Shown here one piece after another: positions 27,149 to 34,470 of a stretch of DNA of 44,208 nucleotides (within the stretch, counting starts at the first letter, position 1; every line of letters begins with the position of its first letter). The notes beneath the pieces are model-generated. The model was not told where the DNA came from. It did not search any database and was given only the letters and a program-made list of their open reading frames with translations. A program made the position numbers and the translations under genes. This DNA comes from an uncultured Eubacteriales bacterium (GTDB lineage: Bacteria; Bacillota_I; Bacilli_A; RF39; UBA660), in NCBI GenBank assembly GCA_905188025.1, contig CAJJKI010000011.1:1-44208 (forward strand), in the 5' to 3' direction.

Positions 27149-27688
27149 ATGGATAAGAATATTGATATATTAGGAAATATAGTTAATTTCTTATTAGTGG
27201 CTTTAATATTTTTAGGGGTATTAGGAGTTACTTTTAAGATATCTCTTAAGAACTATAATGTTAAGACTAGTAAGATTAAGTTTTATGGTTTATTTTTAGG
27301 AATGAATAATAGATCAATACTGGCATTTAGTTTTATTACACTTAATTATATCTTTATGATATGGGCTACTGCTAGTTTTAGTGGAATTAATTATATATAT
27401 ATTGGAATAATGGTATTCTTTATGATAGGTGCGGATATTGCAATGAAGATGTATAAGAGGATACCAATAGATTTATTATTTTGTGTGATAAATACGTTAT
27501 GTATATATGTAAGTAGTGAGATATATAAGTATTTAACTAATGAGTATACTTCTGTATTTTTACTTATTATATTAGGATTAGTAATTATATTTATATTCTT
27601 ATATTTTACATATATAACATTTAAATTACTTAATAATATTGTAGTTAATCAGGAGAATTTGAAGAATAAGAATTATAAGAAAATATAA
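27149..27688 (+). CDS. Five-helix membrane protein inside the ATPase operon
   Basis: A 179-aa protein with about five membrane helices (near residues 8-30, 50-71, 77-97, 106-126, 132-158) and a basic C-terminal tail (KNKNYKKI). Its position in the operon, between epsilon-like and gamma-like genes, suggests a membrane component of the same complex. It does not look like subunit a: I see no helix with the conserved Arg (RLFGN-type motif) and it is shorter. I do not recognise the family. It may be the replacement membrane partner of the c-like ring or a link to the surface proteins; both are inference. GAGGG precedes the ATG. Confidence 0.7.
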   Translation: MDKNIDILGNIVNFLLVALIFLGVLGVTFKISLKNYNVKTSKIKFYGLFLGMNNRSILAFSFITLNYIFMIWATASFSGINYIYIGIMVFFMIGADIAMKMYKRIPIDLLFCVINTLCIYVSSEIYKYLTNEYTSVFLLIILGLVIIFIFLYFTYITFKLLNNIVVNQENLKNKNYKKI

Positions 27689-27702
27689 GGGAGGAAGATT
27701 TC

Positions 27703-28467
27703 ATGAAAATTAAGAATGTAGTTAAAGTTATGAACTTCCAAGCTCTTCTTAGAATGGATAAGGCTTTGAAAGAAGCTGATAAGTATCGTGATGTTGGTAA
27801 AGAGATTACGGATATTTTATCAAGAATTATGTATAATAAGAATTTGATTCTTGATAAGAAGATATTGATGCCAGATAAAGAGAAGCCTAAGCTAAATATA
27901 TATATTGCTAATGATTATGGTTTTTGTGGAAATTTTAATTCTTCAATTAGTAGACAGGTTAGGAAAGATAAGGATTCTTATAAGATTATTATTGGTAAGA
28001 AGATTAATTATAATGATGATTTAGTTGTACTTAAGATAGATAAAGAGGATTTCTTTAAGAGATTCATGGAGATAGAGAGAATTGTTGATGATGCACTCTT
28101 GAATGAGAGTGTTAGTGAGATAAATGTTTATTATAATCATTTCTATTCTTTAACAAGTTTTGAATTTGTTAAGATACAGTTATTCCCGGTAGAATTTAAG
28201 GGAGAATATTACGAGGGTGAAGACTTTGTAATGGAGACTGATGTTAGTCATGTACTTGGTAGTTTGATGACATTTTATATATGCTATGAACTTAAAATGT
28301 GTGAGAGTATTTCATATGCGGCTGAGAATGTACTTAGAAGTCAGATTACATCTTCAGCACTTGATAAAATTAAAGAAAAAGAGGAAGAAATGAAACATGA
28401 AGAAATTAAATTAAGAAAAGAAAAAAGTGTATTAAAGAGTGTAGAGAACTTTAAGAAGATAATGTAA
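27703..28467 (+). CDS. F1-type gamma-like central stalk subunit
   Basis: A 254-aa protein with the gamma layout: N-terminal long helix (MKIKNVVKVMNFQALLRMDKAL), a central Rossmann-like domain with IANDYGFCGNFNSSI (matching the gamma signature SDRGLCGGFN), and a C-terminal long helix (from about 200) that continues into a highly charged tail. Gamma would turn inside the alpha3-beta3 ring and connect it to the c-like ring. The C-terminal helix lacks the usual AMKNATDNA motif and is Lys/Glu-rich, a divergence that may matter for coupling. GGGAGG precedes the ATG. Confidence 0.82.
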   Translation: MKIKNVVKVMNFQALLRMDKALKEADKYRDVGKEITDILSRIMYNKNLILDKKILMPDKEKPKLNIYIANDYGFCGNFNSSISRQVRKDKDSYKIIIGKKINYNDDLVVLKIDKEDFFKRFMEIERIVDDALLNESVSEINVYYNHFYSLTSFEFVKIQLFPVEFKGEYYEGEDFVMETDVSHVLGSLMTFYICYELKMCESISYAAENVLRSQITSSALDKIKEKEEEMKHEEIKLRKEKSVLKSVENFKKIM

Positions 28468-28483
28468 TTTGGAGGTGTATGTG

Positions 28484-30370
28484 ATGATAAAGCAAAGTTT
28501 TATAAATAGTGATTCGATACTAGAGAAAAAATTTAAGATACTTAGAATGAGTATTATGCTTGGTAACTCTAGAAATAGAGAAGAAACACTTAGAGAATAT
28601 GAAGAGACAGCTAGAGATATAGATAAATATAAGAAGAGTTTATATGAAGAGATATTATCTAGTAAAATGTATACTACTACTACTTTAGAAGAAGAAAGAG
28701 ATAGATTAAAAGATTTAATAACATTTATTGAGAAGAGAATTGATGAGAGAAATGAATTTATTGATGATTATTTGAAGATTACTAATAATTTTTTGGATAA
28801 TATAGATAGAGTACAGGAAGAAGATAATTTAAGTGAATATAGGGATAGATTAGATAATATTCAAGAGTATTTAAATAATGTTAGTGAGATAGAGAGTATT
28901 AAGAAGAATCTTGATGAAAAGAGACATGAATTAGAAGAGAAATATGAGAATAAAGCTAATAATGAAGTAATTAATAGTAAACTAGAGGAAGAATTAATAG
29001 ATGAATTTAATAAGATAATTACGGGTGATGAATACTATAAGGGTTTAAATTATATTGAGATAGATAGTGAACTTGAGAAGATAGATAAGACTCTTAATGA
29101 AAAAAGAGATGTGATGAATACATTTATTTCTTCATATGATGCTTTAAAGAGTGCTGGTATTAGTGGTGCTGAGAGAGAAGAATATTTATCTTATGTACAA
29201 GATGCTAAATATGATTATTATAAATGCTTAGAGAATAAATATGTATTAGAGATATATAAATTAGTACTTGATAAAGAAAGTGATTATGATAGATTATATG
29301 AAAAGAGAAGTAAGATAGATAGATTACTTAATGATAGAGATAATGATAGAAAAGAATTAAATATTAATGAAAGAGATATATTAGAATATTTTAGTAAGAT
29401 ATGTCAGGAACAGTTTAGTATTATTAAAGCTCAGAAGTTTAATATGGAAAATATTGATAAGTTAATACTAGAGATTACTAATAGTGAAGAGAGATTAGAA
29501 GTATTAGAAAATAATAATAATAGACCTGAGATAGTTAGACTACTAGAAGAATATTCAGTAGATAGACCAGTTATTGAAAAGATAGAGATGCCTGAAGAAA
29601 AGAAGATACATGATGAGATAATTTCTAAGAATATAGATAATAGTCCTAAACCTGCTAATATGGTAATAAGAATAGAAGAACCTATTAAGATGAATGTTAA
29701 GACTGCTAGTGATACTGCTAAATTAGTAATGAAGAAGGTTGTTATTGTTCTTGAACCTAAGAAATTTAATGGAAAGAAAGAGAAGATTAAGGAAGCAGAG
29801 TTAGAATTAGAAGAAAGAAAAAGAAGAGAAAAAATAGAAGAACAAGAAAAAAAGTTACTAGAAGAAAGTAAAAAATTAAATGAAGATATTAAAGAAGTAT
29901 CTGAAGAGATAAAAGAAGATAATAGTGAAGTAGATAATAAATTAGAAATAAATGATACTGTAGGTATTAAGTTAGATACTCATGATGTGTTTACTGATGA
30001 TGATCCAGATGAGATTAATAATAAAGTAAGTGAAGTAAAGATTAATGTACCTTCTTCAGGAGAAGTATCTATTCCTACGGAGATATTTATAGAAGATCCA
30101 CCTAAAGAGAAAGAAGTAGATTTATTTAAAGAGACTGATCCTTTCTTAGATGATAATGAGTTTGAGATAGATAAGAAAGAGATGGATGGTGATAGATTTA
30201 ATTCTGCTATACCTACTATTAAGAATATTGGTACTGTTAAACCTAATAGTATGTTATCTAAGATAGAGAGTGTAGCTAAAGAGAATGATGATATAATACT
30301 TCCTACTAATGGACTTACTGATAATGATAAGGTAGATGTACCAATAGTATCAGAGAATTATATAAATTAA
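28484..30370 (+). CDS. Large cytoplasmic coiled-coil protein, last gene of the ATPase operon
   Basis: A 628-aa, highly charged protein with no membrane segment or signal peptide. Residues 1-340 are almost entirely predicted coiled coil (long Lys/Glu/Asp/Leu helices). A short region around 380-420 (MVIRIEEPIKMNV, VMKKVVIVLEP) is beta-like, followed by a Lys/Glu-rich helix (ELELEERKRREKIEEQEKKL), and the tail is acidic and disordered-looking. I do not recognise a family. It lies 16 bases after gamma and is probably cotranscribed; a cytoplasmic scaffold or stator for the F1-like complex is inferred. The ATG at 28484 follows GGAGGTG at normal spacing; upstream in-frame TTG/GTG codons are within the ribosome site. 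Confidence 0.75.
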   Translation: MIKQSFINSDSILEKKFKILRMSIMLGNSRNREETLREYEETARDIDKYKKSLYEEILSSKMYTTTTLEEERDRLKDLITFIEKRIDERNEFIDDYLKITNNFLDNIDRVQEEDNLSEYRDRLDNIQEYLNNVSEIESIKKNLDEKRHELEEKYENKANNEVINSKLEEELIDEFNKIITGDEYYKGLNYIEIDSELEKIDKTLNEKRDVMNTFISSYDALKSAGISGAEREEYLSYVQDAKYDYYKCLENKYVLEIYKLVLDKESDYDRLYEKRSKIDRLLNDRDNDRKELNINERDILEYFSKICQEQFSIIKAQKFNMENIDKLILEITNSEERLEVLENNNNRPEIVRLLEEYSVDRPVIEKIEMPEEKKIHDEIISKNIDNSPKPANMVIRIEEPIKMNVKTASDTAKLVMKKVVIVLEPKKFNGKKEKIKEAELELEERKRREKIEEQEKKLLEESKKLNEDIKEVSEEIKEDNSEVDNKLEINDTVGIKLDTHDVFTDDDPDEINNKVSEVKINVPSSGEVSIPTEIFIEDPPKEKEVDLFKETDPFLDDNEFEIDKKEMDGDRFNSAIPTIKNIGTVKPNSMLSKIESVAKENDDIILPTNGLTDNDKVDVPIVSENYIN

Positions 30371-30431
30371 TAAGTGTTAAATATATTTAAAAAATATGTC
30401 AAAAAAAAAATTAAAAAATCATCAAAATATA

Positions 30432-30460
30432 TTGCATTTTTAGTAATAATTTGATATGAT
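30432..30460 (+). promoter_or_regulatory. Extended -10 promoter with upstream A-tracts
   Basis: TTGCAT (30432-30437), 17-bp spacer and TGA-TATGAT (-10 at 30455-30460). Directly upstream (30386-30430) the DNA is nearly all A/T with phased A-runs, which could act as an UP element. Confidence 0.65.
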
Positions 30461-30489
30461 TAGTATAGTAAAGGAGGAAAAAGATAGAA

Positions 30490-31161
30490 ATGGAAAATAA
30501 TAACGGAAGAGGAATATTTTACGGAGTAATTGGTGTTGCTACTTTAGTAGTTGCTATAATTGGTGCTACATTTGCATACTTCGCATCTACAGCTAATGGT
30601 GCTGCTGGTGCTGCAGCTGCTAATTCAGCAAACGTTAGTGGTACGCTAGAGGTTGCTCAAGATGGACAATATGTTGCTCCAGACTTGATTCCAGCAGCTC
30701 CTGCTACAGTTTTAGCTTCATTTGCACAAACTGGTGATGCATCTTCTAATAAAGGTAAATGCCGTGGTGCTAGCCAAGCTAATCATGATGGTAACTATGG
30801 AATGTGTAGTTATTATACTTTCACAATTAAAAACACTGCCGATGTTGCTACTACAGTATACTTATCATTAAAGACTGATAGTAATAATTTTGATGGTAGT
30901 TTTAAATATTGTGTATATGAAGGAACTACTACTACTACTGCAACTCAAGAATGTAAAGTTGTGCCTACAGATAGCGAACAATTCACTAGTGTAAACTTAG
31001 TTGCTGCTACTGGTACTAAACAATACACTATGGTTCTATATTATGAAAATACAGATACCGATCAAACTACTGGCGGTTCTGGTAAAGCATATACTGGTAC
31101 TGTAATGGCAAGTACATCTTCTGGTGATAACAAAATCGTTGGTTATATTGCTGGTGCTTAA
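30490..31161 (+). CDS. Abundant secreted/surface protein with SipW-type N-terminus
   Basis: A 223-aa protein. After a short polar start comes a hydrophobic segment ending GATFAYFAST, the pattern of SipW-dependent signal peptides (TasA/camelysin type). The mature part is Ala/Thr/Gly-rich, with four Cys residues and a beta-rich profile (YYTFTIKNTADVATTVYLSLKT). Codon use differs from neighbours, with more AAC, TTC and GCT codons, as expected for a very highly expressed gene. The full AAGGAGG ribosome site sits 12 bases from the ATG. No SipW-like peptidase is in the window. A matrix-fibre or surface-layer role is inferred. It stands alone between its promoter and a terminator. Confidence 0.75.
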   Translation: MENNNGRGIFYGVIGVATLVVAIIGATFAYFASTANGAAGAAAANSANVSGTLEVAQDGQYVAPDLIPAAPATVLASFAQTGDASSNKGKCRGASQANHDGNYGMCSYYTFTIKNTADVATTVYLSLKTDSNNFDGSFKYCVYEGTTTTTATQECKVVPTDSEQFTSVNLVAATGTKQYTMVLYYENTDTDQTTGGSGKAYTGTVMASTSSGDNKIVGYIAGA

Positions 31162-31171
31162 TAATACCGAT

Positions 31172-31199
31172 AAAGAGGGCGAGAAATCGTTCTTTTTTT
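31172..31199 (+). terminator. Terminator with GAAA tetraloop
   Basis: AAAGAGGGCGA and TCGTTCTTTTT pair around a GAAA loop with several G-U pairs, followed directly by a T-run. Confidence 0.65.
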
Positions 31200-31271
31200 G
31201 TTCAATAAAATTTGGCGTGATATAGTGAGATTAGTTGATAAGATGGATGGATGAATGATGATAATGTATAA

Positions 31272-31300
31272 TTGTAAATGATGGGGATTAATGATATAAT
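31272..31300 (+). promoter_or_regulatory. Extended -10 promoter that sets the start of the next gene
   Basis: TTGTAA (31272-31277), 17-bp spacer and TGA-TATAAT (-10 at 31295-31300). It overlaps the first apparent codons of the open frame starting at 31278, which argues for a start further downstream. Confidence 0.7.
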
Positions 31301-31322
31301 TATGTTAATGAGGAGTGGTAGT

Positions 31323-32468
31323 GTGTTTTTGATTGATTTAATATTTGGGGCTATTAAAGCTTTTTTTAAAGCTACTGAAGGATGCTTTACTGTTATGATA
31401 TGGATAGTAGTTATAGGTTTAACTATTTATGGTTATGTTTTTGTATTTATTATATTTATATTTTGGTACGTTATAAAGGGGATTATTTGGATAGTAAAAA
31501 AGATAATTGATGAGAAAAAGGATAATAGTAATAAGAAAAATATTAATAATAGAGTTAATGATAATAAAAGGGTAGTATGGGATTATCAGAAGATAAGAAA
31601 ATATAAGGTGAAGAAGAGAGATAATTATCATATTGAATTTTATGTTAATAAGAAATATAGGTTTTTACTTAATAAAGATAAAATGAATTACAAGGTACTT
31701 GGATTAGAAAACTCTAATGAATATGATGTTTGGCTTGTTGATAAAGAAGGAAATGAATATTATTTTGAAGATGATACGGATAGTTTAGAATACTATGGGG
31801 AATTATTTTTAAAGTTATTTAGATATTGTAATAATGAGATAAGAATAGTTATTTCTAGTGATAAAAAAATATTATATGAATTTGTAAGAAATGGTAATAA
31901 GATTTTACTTAATGGGTATGGAGATACGGGTATTAGGAATATGTATAATAGATATATTAGTTTTATTCGTGATTTTTATGAAAAGATTGATGATCCTACA
32001 GTATTAGATTGTAATAGTATTTGGAAGGTATTTGATGATATAGGACTAGATAGTGATGAATTTTGTAGGATAATTGATAAGGTTGATAATGAAAGAGACA
32101 TTAATATATATGAGATGCCTTATATTAAAGAATTATGGTTATTAGCTAAGGAATTAACACCAATTGTTGATAAAGAGATTAGTTTAATGGATAAAGAGGT
32201 TAGGGATGTATTTGGTGATGGTGAATATCGTGTAATAAGAGAAGAAGTTATGCCAAAGAATGTTAAGAAAGAGAAAAAGAAAGAAAAACCTAAGAAATTA
32301 TCTTGGAAAGAAGAAGAATTTGAAAGAGAAGCAAAACTTTGGGGATTAAGTGAAGAGGATAAACAAATTGCTAAGGCTGAAGGATTTACACCGGCTGATT
32401 TTGTTGAAGCTGAAGAGAGAATGGATGATATATTAGATACTGATGAATGGGAAGATAAAAAGAAATAG
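31323..32468 (+). CDS. Membrane protein of unknown function with charged cytoplasmic domain
   Basis: A 381-aa protein. One or two long hydrophobic stretches occupy about residues 10-75, followed by a Lys/Asn-rich linker, an alpha/beta region (about 95-280; YHIEFYVNKKYRFLL, YDVWLVDKEGNEYYFEDD) and a helical, acidic C-terminus rich in Trp/Glu/Lys (LSWKEEEFEREAKLWGLSEEDK). No family recognised. I prefer the GTG at 31323, 7 bases after AGGAG, because a good promoter lies across the upstream ATGs. It has its own terminator and is probably a single-gene transcript. Confidence 0.65.
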   Translation: MFLIDLIFGAIKAFFKATEGCFTVMIWIVVIGLTIYGYVFVFIIFIFWYVIKGIIWIVKKIIDEKKDNSNKKNINNRVNDNKRVVWDYQKIRKYKVKKRDNYHIEFYVNKKYRFLLNKDKMNYKVLGLENSNEYDVWLVDKEGNEYYFEDDTDSLEYYGELFLKLFRYCNNEIRIVISSDKKILYEFVRNGNKILLNGYGDTGIRNMYNRYISFIRDFYEKIDDPTVLDCNSIWKVFDDIGLDSDEFCRIIDKVDNERDINIYEMPYIKELWLLAKELTPIVDKEISLMDKEVRDVFGDGEYRVIREEVMPKNVKKEKKKEKPKKLSWKEEEFEREAKLWGLSEEDKQIAKAEGFTPADFVEAEERMDDILDTDEWEDKKK

Positions 32469-32477
32469 ATATATATT

Positions 32478-32512
32478 AGAGGTTTAATCATAAATGATTA
32501 GACTTCTTTTTT
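32478..32512 (+). terminator. Rho-independent terminator
   Basis: AGAGGTTTAATCAT pairs with ATGATTAGACTTCT (two G-U pairs) around a 2-nt loop, followed by a T-run. Confidence 0.8.
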
Positions 32513-32602
32513 GATAAATAATAATTTTTTTGGAAAATTTTAATGAAAAAAAAGTAATTTGGATTTTTTTTATCAATAATATTATTGAAGGGGTAAAAAA
32601 AT

Positions 32603-32743
32603 ATGTTATTGAACTTAAGGTTGATGAGAAATTTTTATATCTTAATAGATAATAGAAAAATGTGCACCAATCGTATAAAAATGGTAGACATTGTCTACCA
32701 AAATAAGTTGAAGTCATTATACGAAATTAATATCAGCAAATAA
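32603..32743 (+). CDS. Possible 46-aa small protein in an otherwise empty stretch
   Basis: A 46-codon frame beginning MLLNLRLMRN is preceded by AAGGGG about 10 bases upstream. It has no recognisable domain, is Lys/Leu/Ile-rich, and spans the palindrome at 32682-32700. A second overlapping frame reads IIEGVKKYVIELKVDEKFLYLN without a start, so the region may instead be the remnant of a decayed gene. No clear promoter was found for the stretch 32513-32826, which otherwise holds only the two inverted repeats listed. Confidence 0.2.
   Translation: MLLNLRLMRNFYILIDNRKMCTNRIKMVDIVYQNKLKSLYEINISK
32682..32700. repeat. Perfect interrupted palindrome (candidate operator)
   Basis: TGGTAGAC-ATT-GTCTACCA: two perfect 8-bp half-sites around a 3-bp centre, with no T-tract on either side. 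This has the shape of a dimeric repressor site rather than a terminator. It lies about 140 bp upstream of the DUF1016 gene. Confidence 0.5.
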
Positions 32744-32765
32744 CATAAATAAACGGTTATGTTAT
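32740..32765. repeat. Inverted repeat upstream of the DUF1016 gene
   Basis: ATAACATAA and TTATGTTAT form a perfect 9-bp stem with an 8-nt loop (containing AAACGG). There is no T-run, so a terminator is unlikely; regulatory site or element boundary are possible. Confidence 0.4.
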
Positions 32766-32838
32766 CGGTCTGTCTATGTAGAAATGTCTTTGTTGTGAAT
32801 GCAATTTCTTAAAATAATGTTGAAGGGTGTCGATAAGT

Positions 32839-33729
32839 GTGAATTATTATAATGAAATAAAAAATAAGATAATAGATAATGAAGTATATGCAAAAGTTAA
32901 AGATTATTCAAGAGAAAGAAATAAAGTTATTACATACTTTGAAATAGGAAGATTATTAACTGAAGCTGGCGGTAAATATGGAGATAATATAATAGATGAA
33001 TATTCTAAAAAATTAATATTAGAAGTCGGAAAAAAATATAATAGAAGAACATTGTTTAGAATGAAACAGTTTTATAATGTTTTTAGTAATGAAAAAGTGT
33101 CAACAATGTTGACACAATTGAGTTGGTCTCATTATTTGCTTTTGATTTCATTAAATGATTATAATGAAATAATTTATTACATTAGAGTTGCAAAAGATAA
33201 CAATTTATCACAAAGACAATTACAAAAAAGAATTAAAAATAGTGAGTATAAAAGATTACCAATAGAAACAAGAAGTAAAATAACAAATAGTGAATTATTA
33301 AACATTAAAGATTTGGTTCCAAATCCAATATTAATTAAGAATAAAAACAATATAGATATAATTAATGAAAAAATATTACATCAATTAATATTAGAGGATA
33401 TTTCTTCATTTATGAAGGAATTAGGTAATGATTTTAGTTTTATAGATAGTGAATATAAAATAAAATTAGGAGAAAGGTATAACTATATTGACTTATTATT
33501 GTTTAATATAAATTTTAATTGTTATGTGGTGGTAGAACTTAAGGTGTGTGAATTAAGAAAAGAACATATAGGACAAATAGAAGTATATATGAATTATATA
33601 GATAAAAATATTAAGAGAATTAGTCAGGATAAAACTATAGGTATAATTATATGCAGAAAAAATAATAAATATGTAATTGAGTACTGTAGTGATAATAGAA
33701 TTATATCTAGAGAGTATGAGTTGATATAA
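32839..33729 (+). CDS. DUF1016 / YhcG-type PD-(D/E)XK nuclease
   Basis: A 296-aa protein with the two-part layout of DUF1016 proteins: an N-terminal DNA-binding helical domain (YFEIGRLLTEA, RRTLFRMKQFYNVF, LTQLSWSHYLLLI) and a C-terminal PD-(D/E)XK nuclease core with Asp218, then Glu233 and Lys235 in VVELK. The family is common in defence islands and near mobile DNA. Coding style is more A-rich than the neighbours, with fewer AGT/TAT-type codons and more CAA/ACA, consistent with acquisition. GTG at 32839 sits 9 bases after AAGGGTG; an upstream in-frame GTG at 32827 overlaps that site. Confidence 0.85.
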   Translation: MNYYNEIKNKIIDNEVYAKVKDYSRERNKVITYFEIGRLLTEAGGKYGDNIIDEYSKKLILEVGKKYNRRTLFRMKQFYNVFSNEKVSTMLTQLSWSHYLLLISLNDYNEIIYYIRVAKDNNLSQRQLQKRIKNSEYKRLPIETRSKITNSELLNIKDLVPNPILIKNKNNIDIINEKILHQLILEDISSFMKELGNDFSFIDSEYKIKLGERYNYIDLLLFNINFNCYVVVELKVCELRKEHIGQIEVYMNYIDKNIKRISQDKTIGIIICRKNNKYVIEYCSDNRIISREYELI

Positions 33730-33789
33730 GTGAAAGAATATCAATACTGTCGGTAATATTGGAAATATGACTTAATATGGAGGTCGTGT

Positions 33790-34470
33790 ATGATTAATTT
33801 TAAGAATATACCTGAATCTGATAAGCCTAGAGAGAGGTTATATCAATATGGTAGTGAGAATTTGAGTGATGAAGAATTAATATCTATTATTCTTAAGACT
33901 GGTACTAAAGGGATGAGTGTTAAGGAGGTATCTTTAAAATTACTAGAGAATGTTGGAGATATAAAGAAACTTAAGGATATTGGAATTAATACTTTGATGG
34001 GAATTAATGGAATAGGTAAAGTTAAAGCGATAGAGATTAAGGCGGCAATAGAACTTGGAAGAAGAATATATATAGAAAATAATAAATTAGGGGGAATAAT
34101 ACTTAATAATTCTTTAAAGATATATGAATATTTTAAGGATCTTATTGGAGATAAAAAGCAGGAATATTTTTATACAGTATATGTTGATACGAAGGGGAGA
34201 TATATTGATAAGAAATGTTTATTTGTTGGTACTATTAATAATTCTATAGTGCATCCAAGAGAGATATTTAAGGAGGCATATTTATTATCTGCTAATGGTA
34301 TTATATGTATACATAATCATCCTTCTGGTGATCCAACTCCTAGTAAAGAAGATATAATGATAACTAGAAAAATTAAGGAAATAGGAATGATTCATGGTAT
34401 TAAGTTGATTGATCATATAATTGTGGGTATGGATAGTTATTATAGTTTTTATGAAGATAATAAGTTGTAG
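33790..34470 (+). CDS. radC: RadC-family JAB/MPN protein
   Basis: A 226-aa RadC: an N-terminal helix-hairpin-helix domain (DEELISIILKTGT..., GINGIGKVKAIEI) and a C-terminal JAB1/MPN metalloprotein domain with HNHPSGDPTPSKED (His175, His177, Asp188-type ligand pattern). The exact biochemical role is unresolved; related domains often travel with mobile DNA and defence genes. GGAGGTC precedes the ATG. The last approx. 15 codons (SYYSFYEDNKL) are duplicated downstream, inside the 3' end of the truncated dinD copy. Confidence 0.92.
   Translation: MINFKNIPESDKPRERLYQYGSENLSDEELISIILKTGTKGMSVKEVSLKLLENVGDIKKLKDIGINTLMGINGIGKVKAIEIKAAIELGRRIYIENNKLGGIILNNSLKIYEYFKDLIGDKKQEYFYTVYVDTKGRYIDKKCLFVGTINNSIVHPREIFKEAYLLSANGIICIHNHPSGDPTPSKEDIMITRKIKEIGMIHGIKLIDHIIVGMDSYYSFYEDNKL

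Noticed and set aside
23180..28467. A normal proton- or sodium-pumping F-ATPase operon
   Set aside because: Subunit a is missing, the c-like subunit lacks the carboxylate, and gene order differs from the standard a-c-b-delta-alpha-gamma-beta-epsilon.
31278..31322. Longer N-terminus of the 31-kb membrane protein
   Set aside because: A good extended promoter overlaps it, and a GTG with AGGAG at 7-base spacing lies at 31323.
32484..32717. 77-codon minus-strand frame in the gene-poor stretch
   Set aside because: Composition is Phe/Ile/Tyr-rich as expected from the opposite of A-rich DNA, and it runs through the terminator at 32478-32512.
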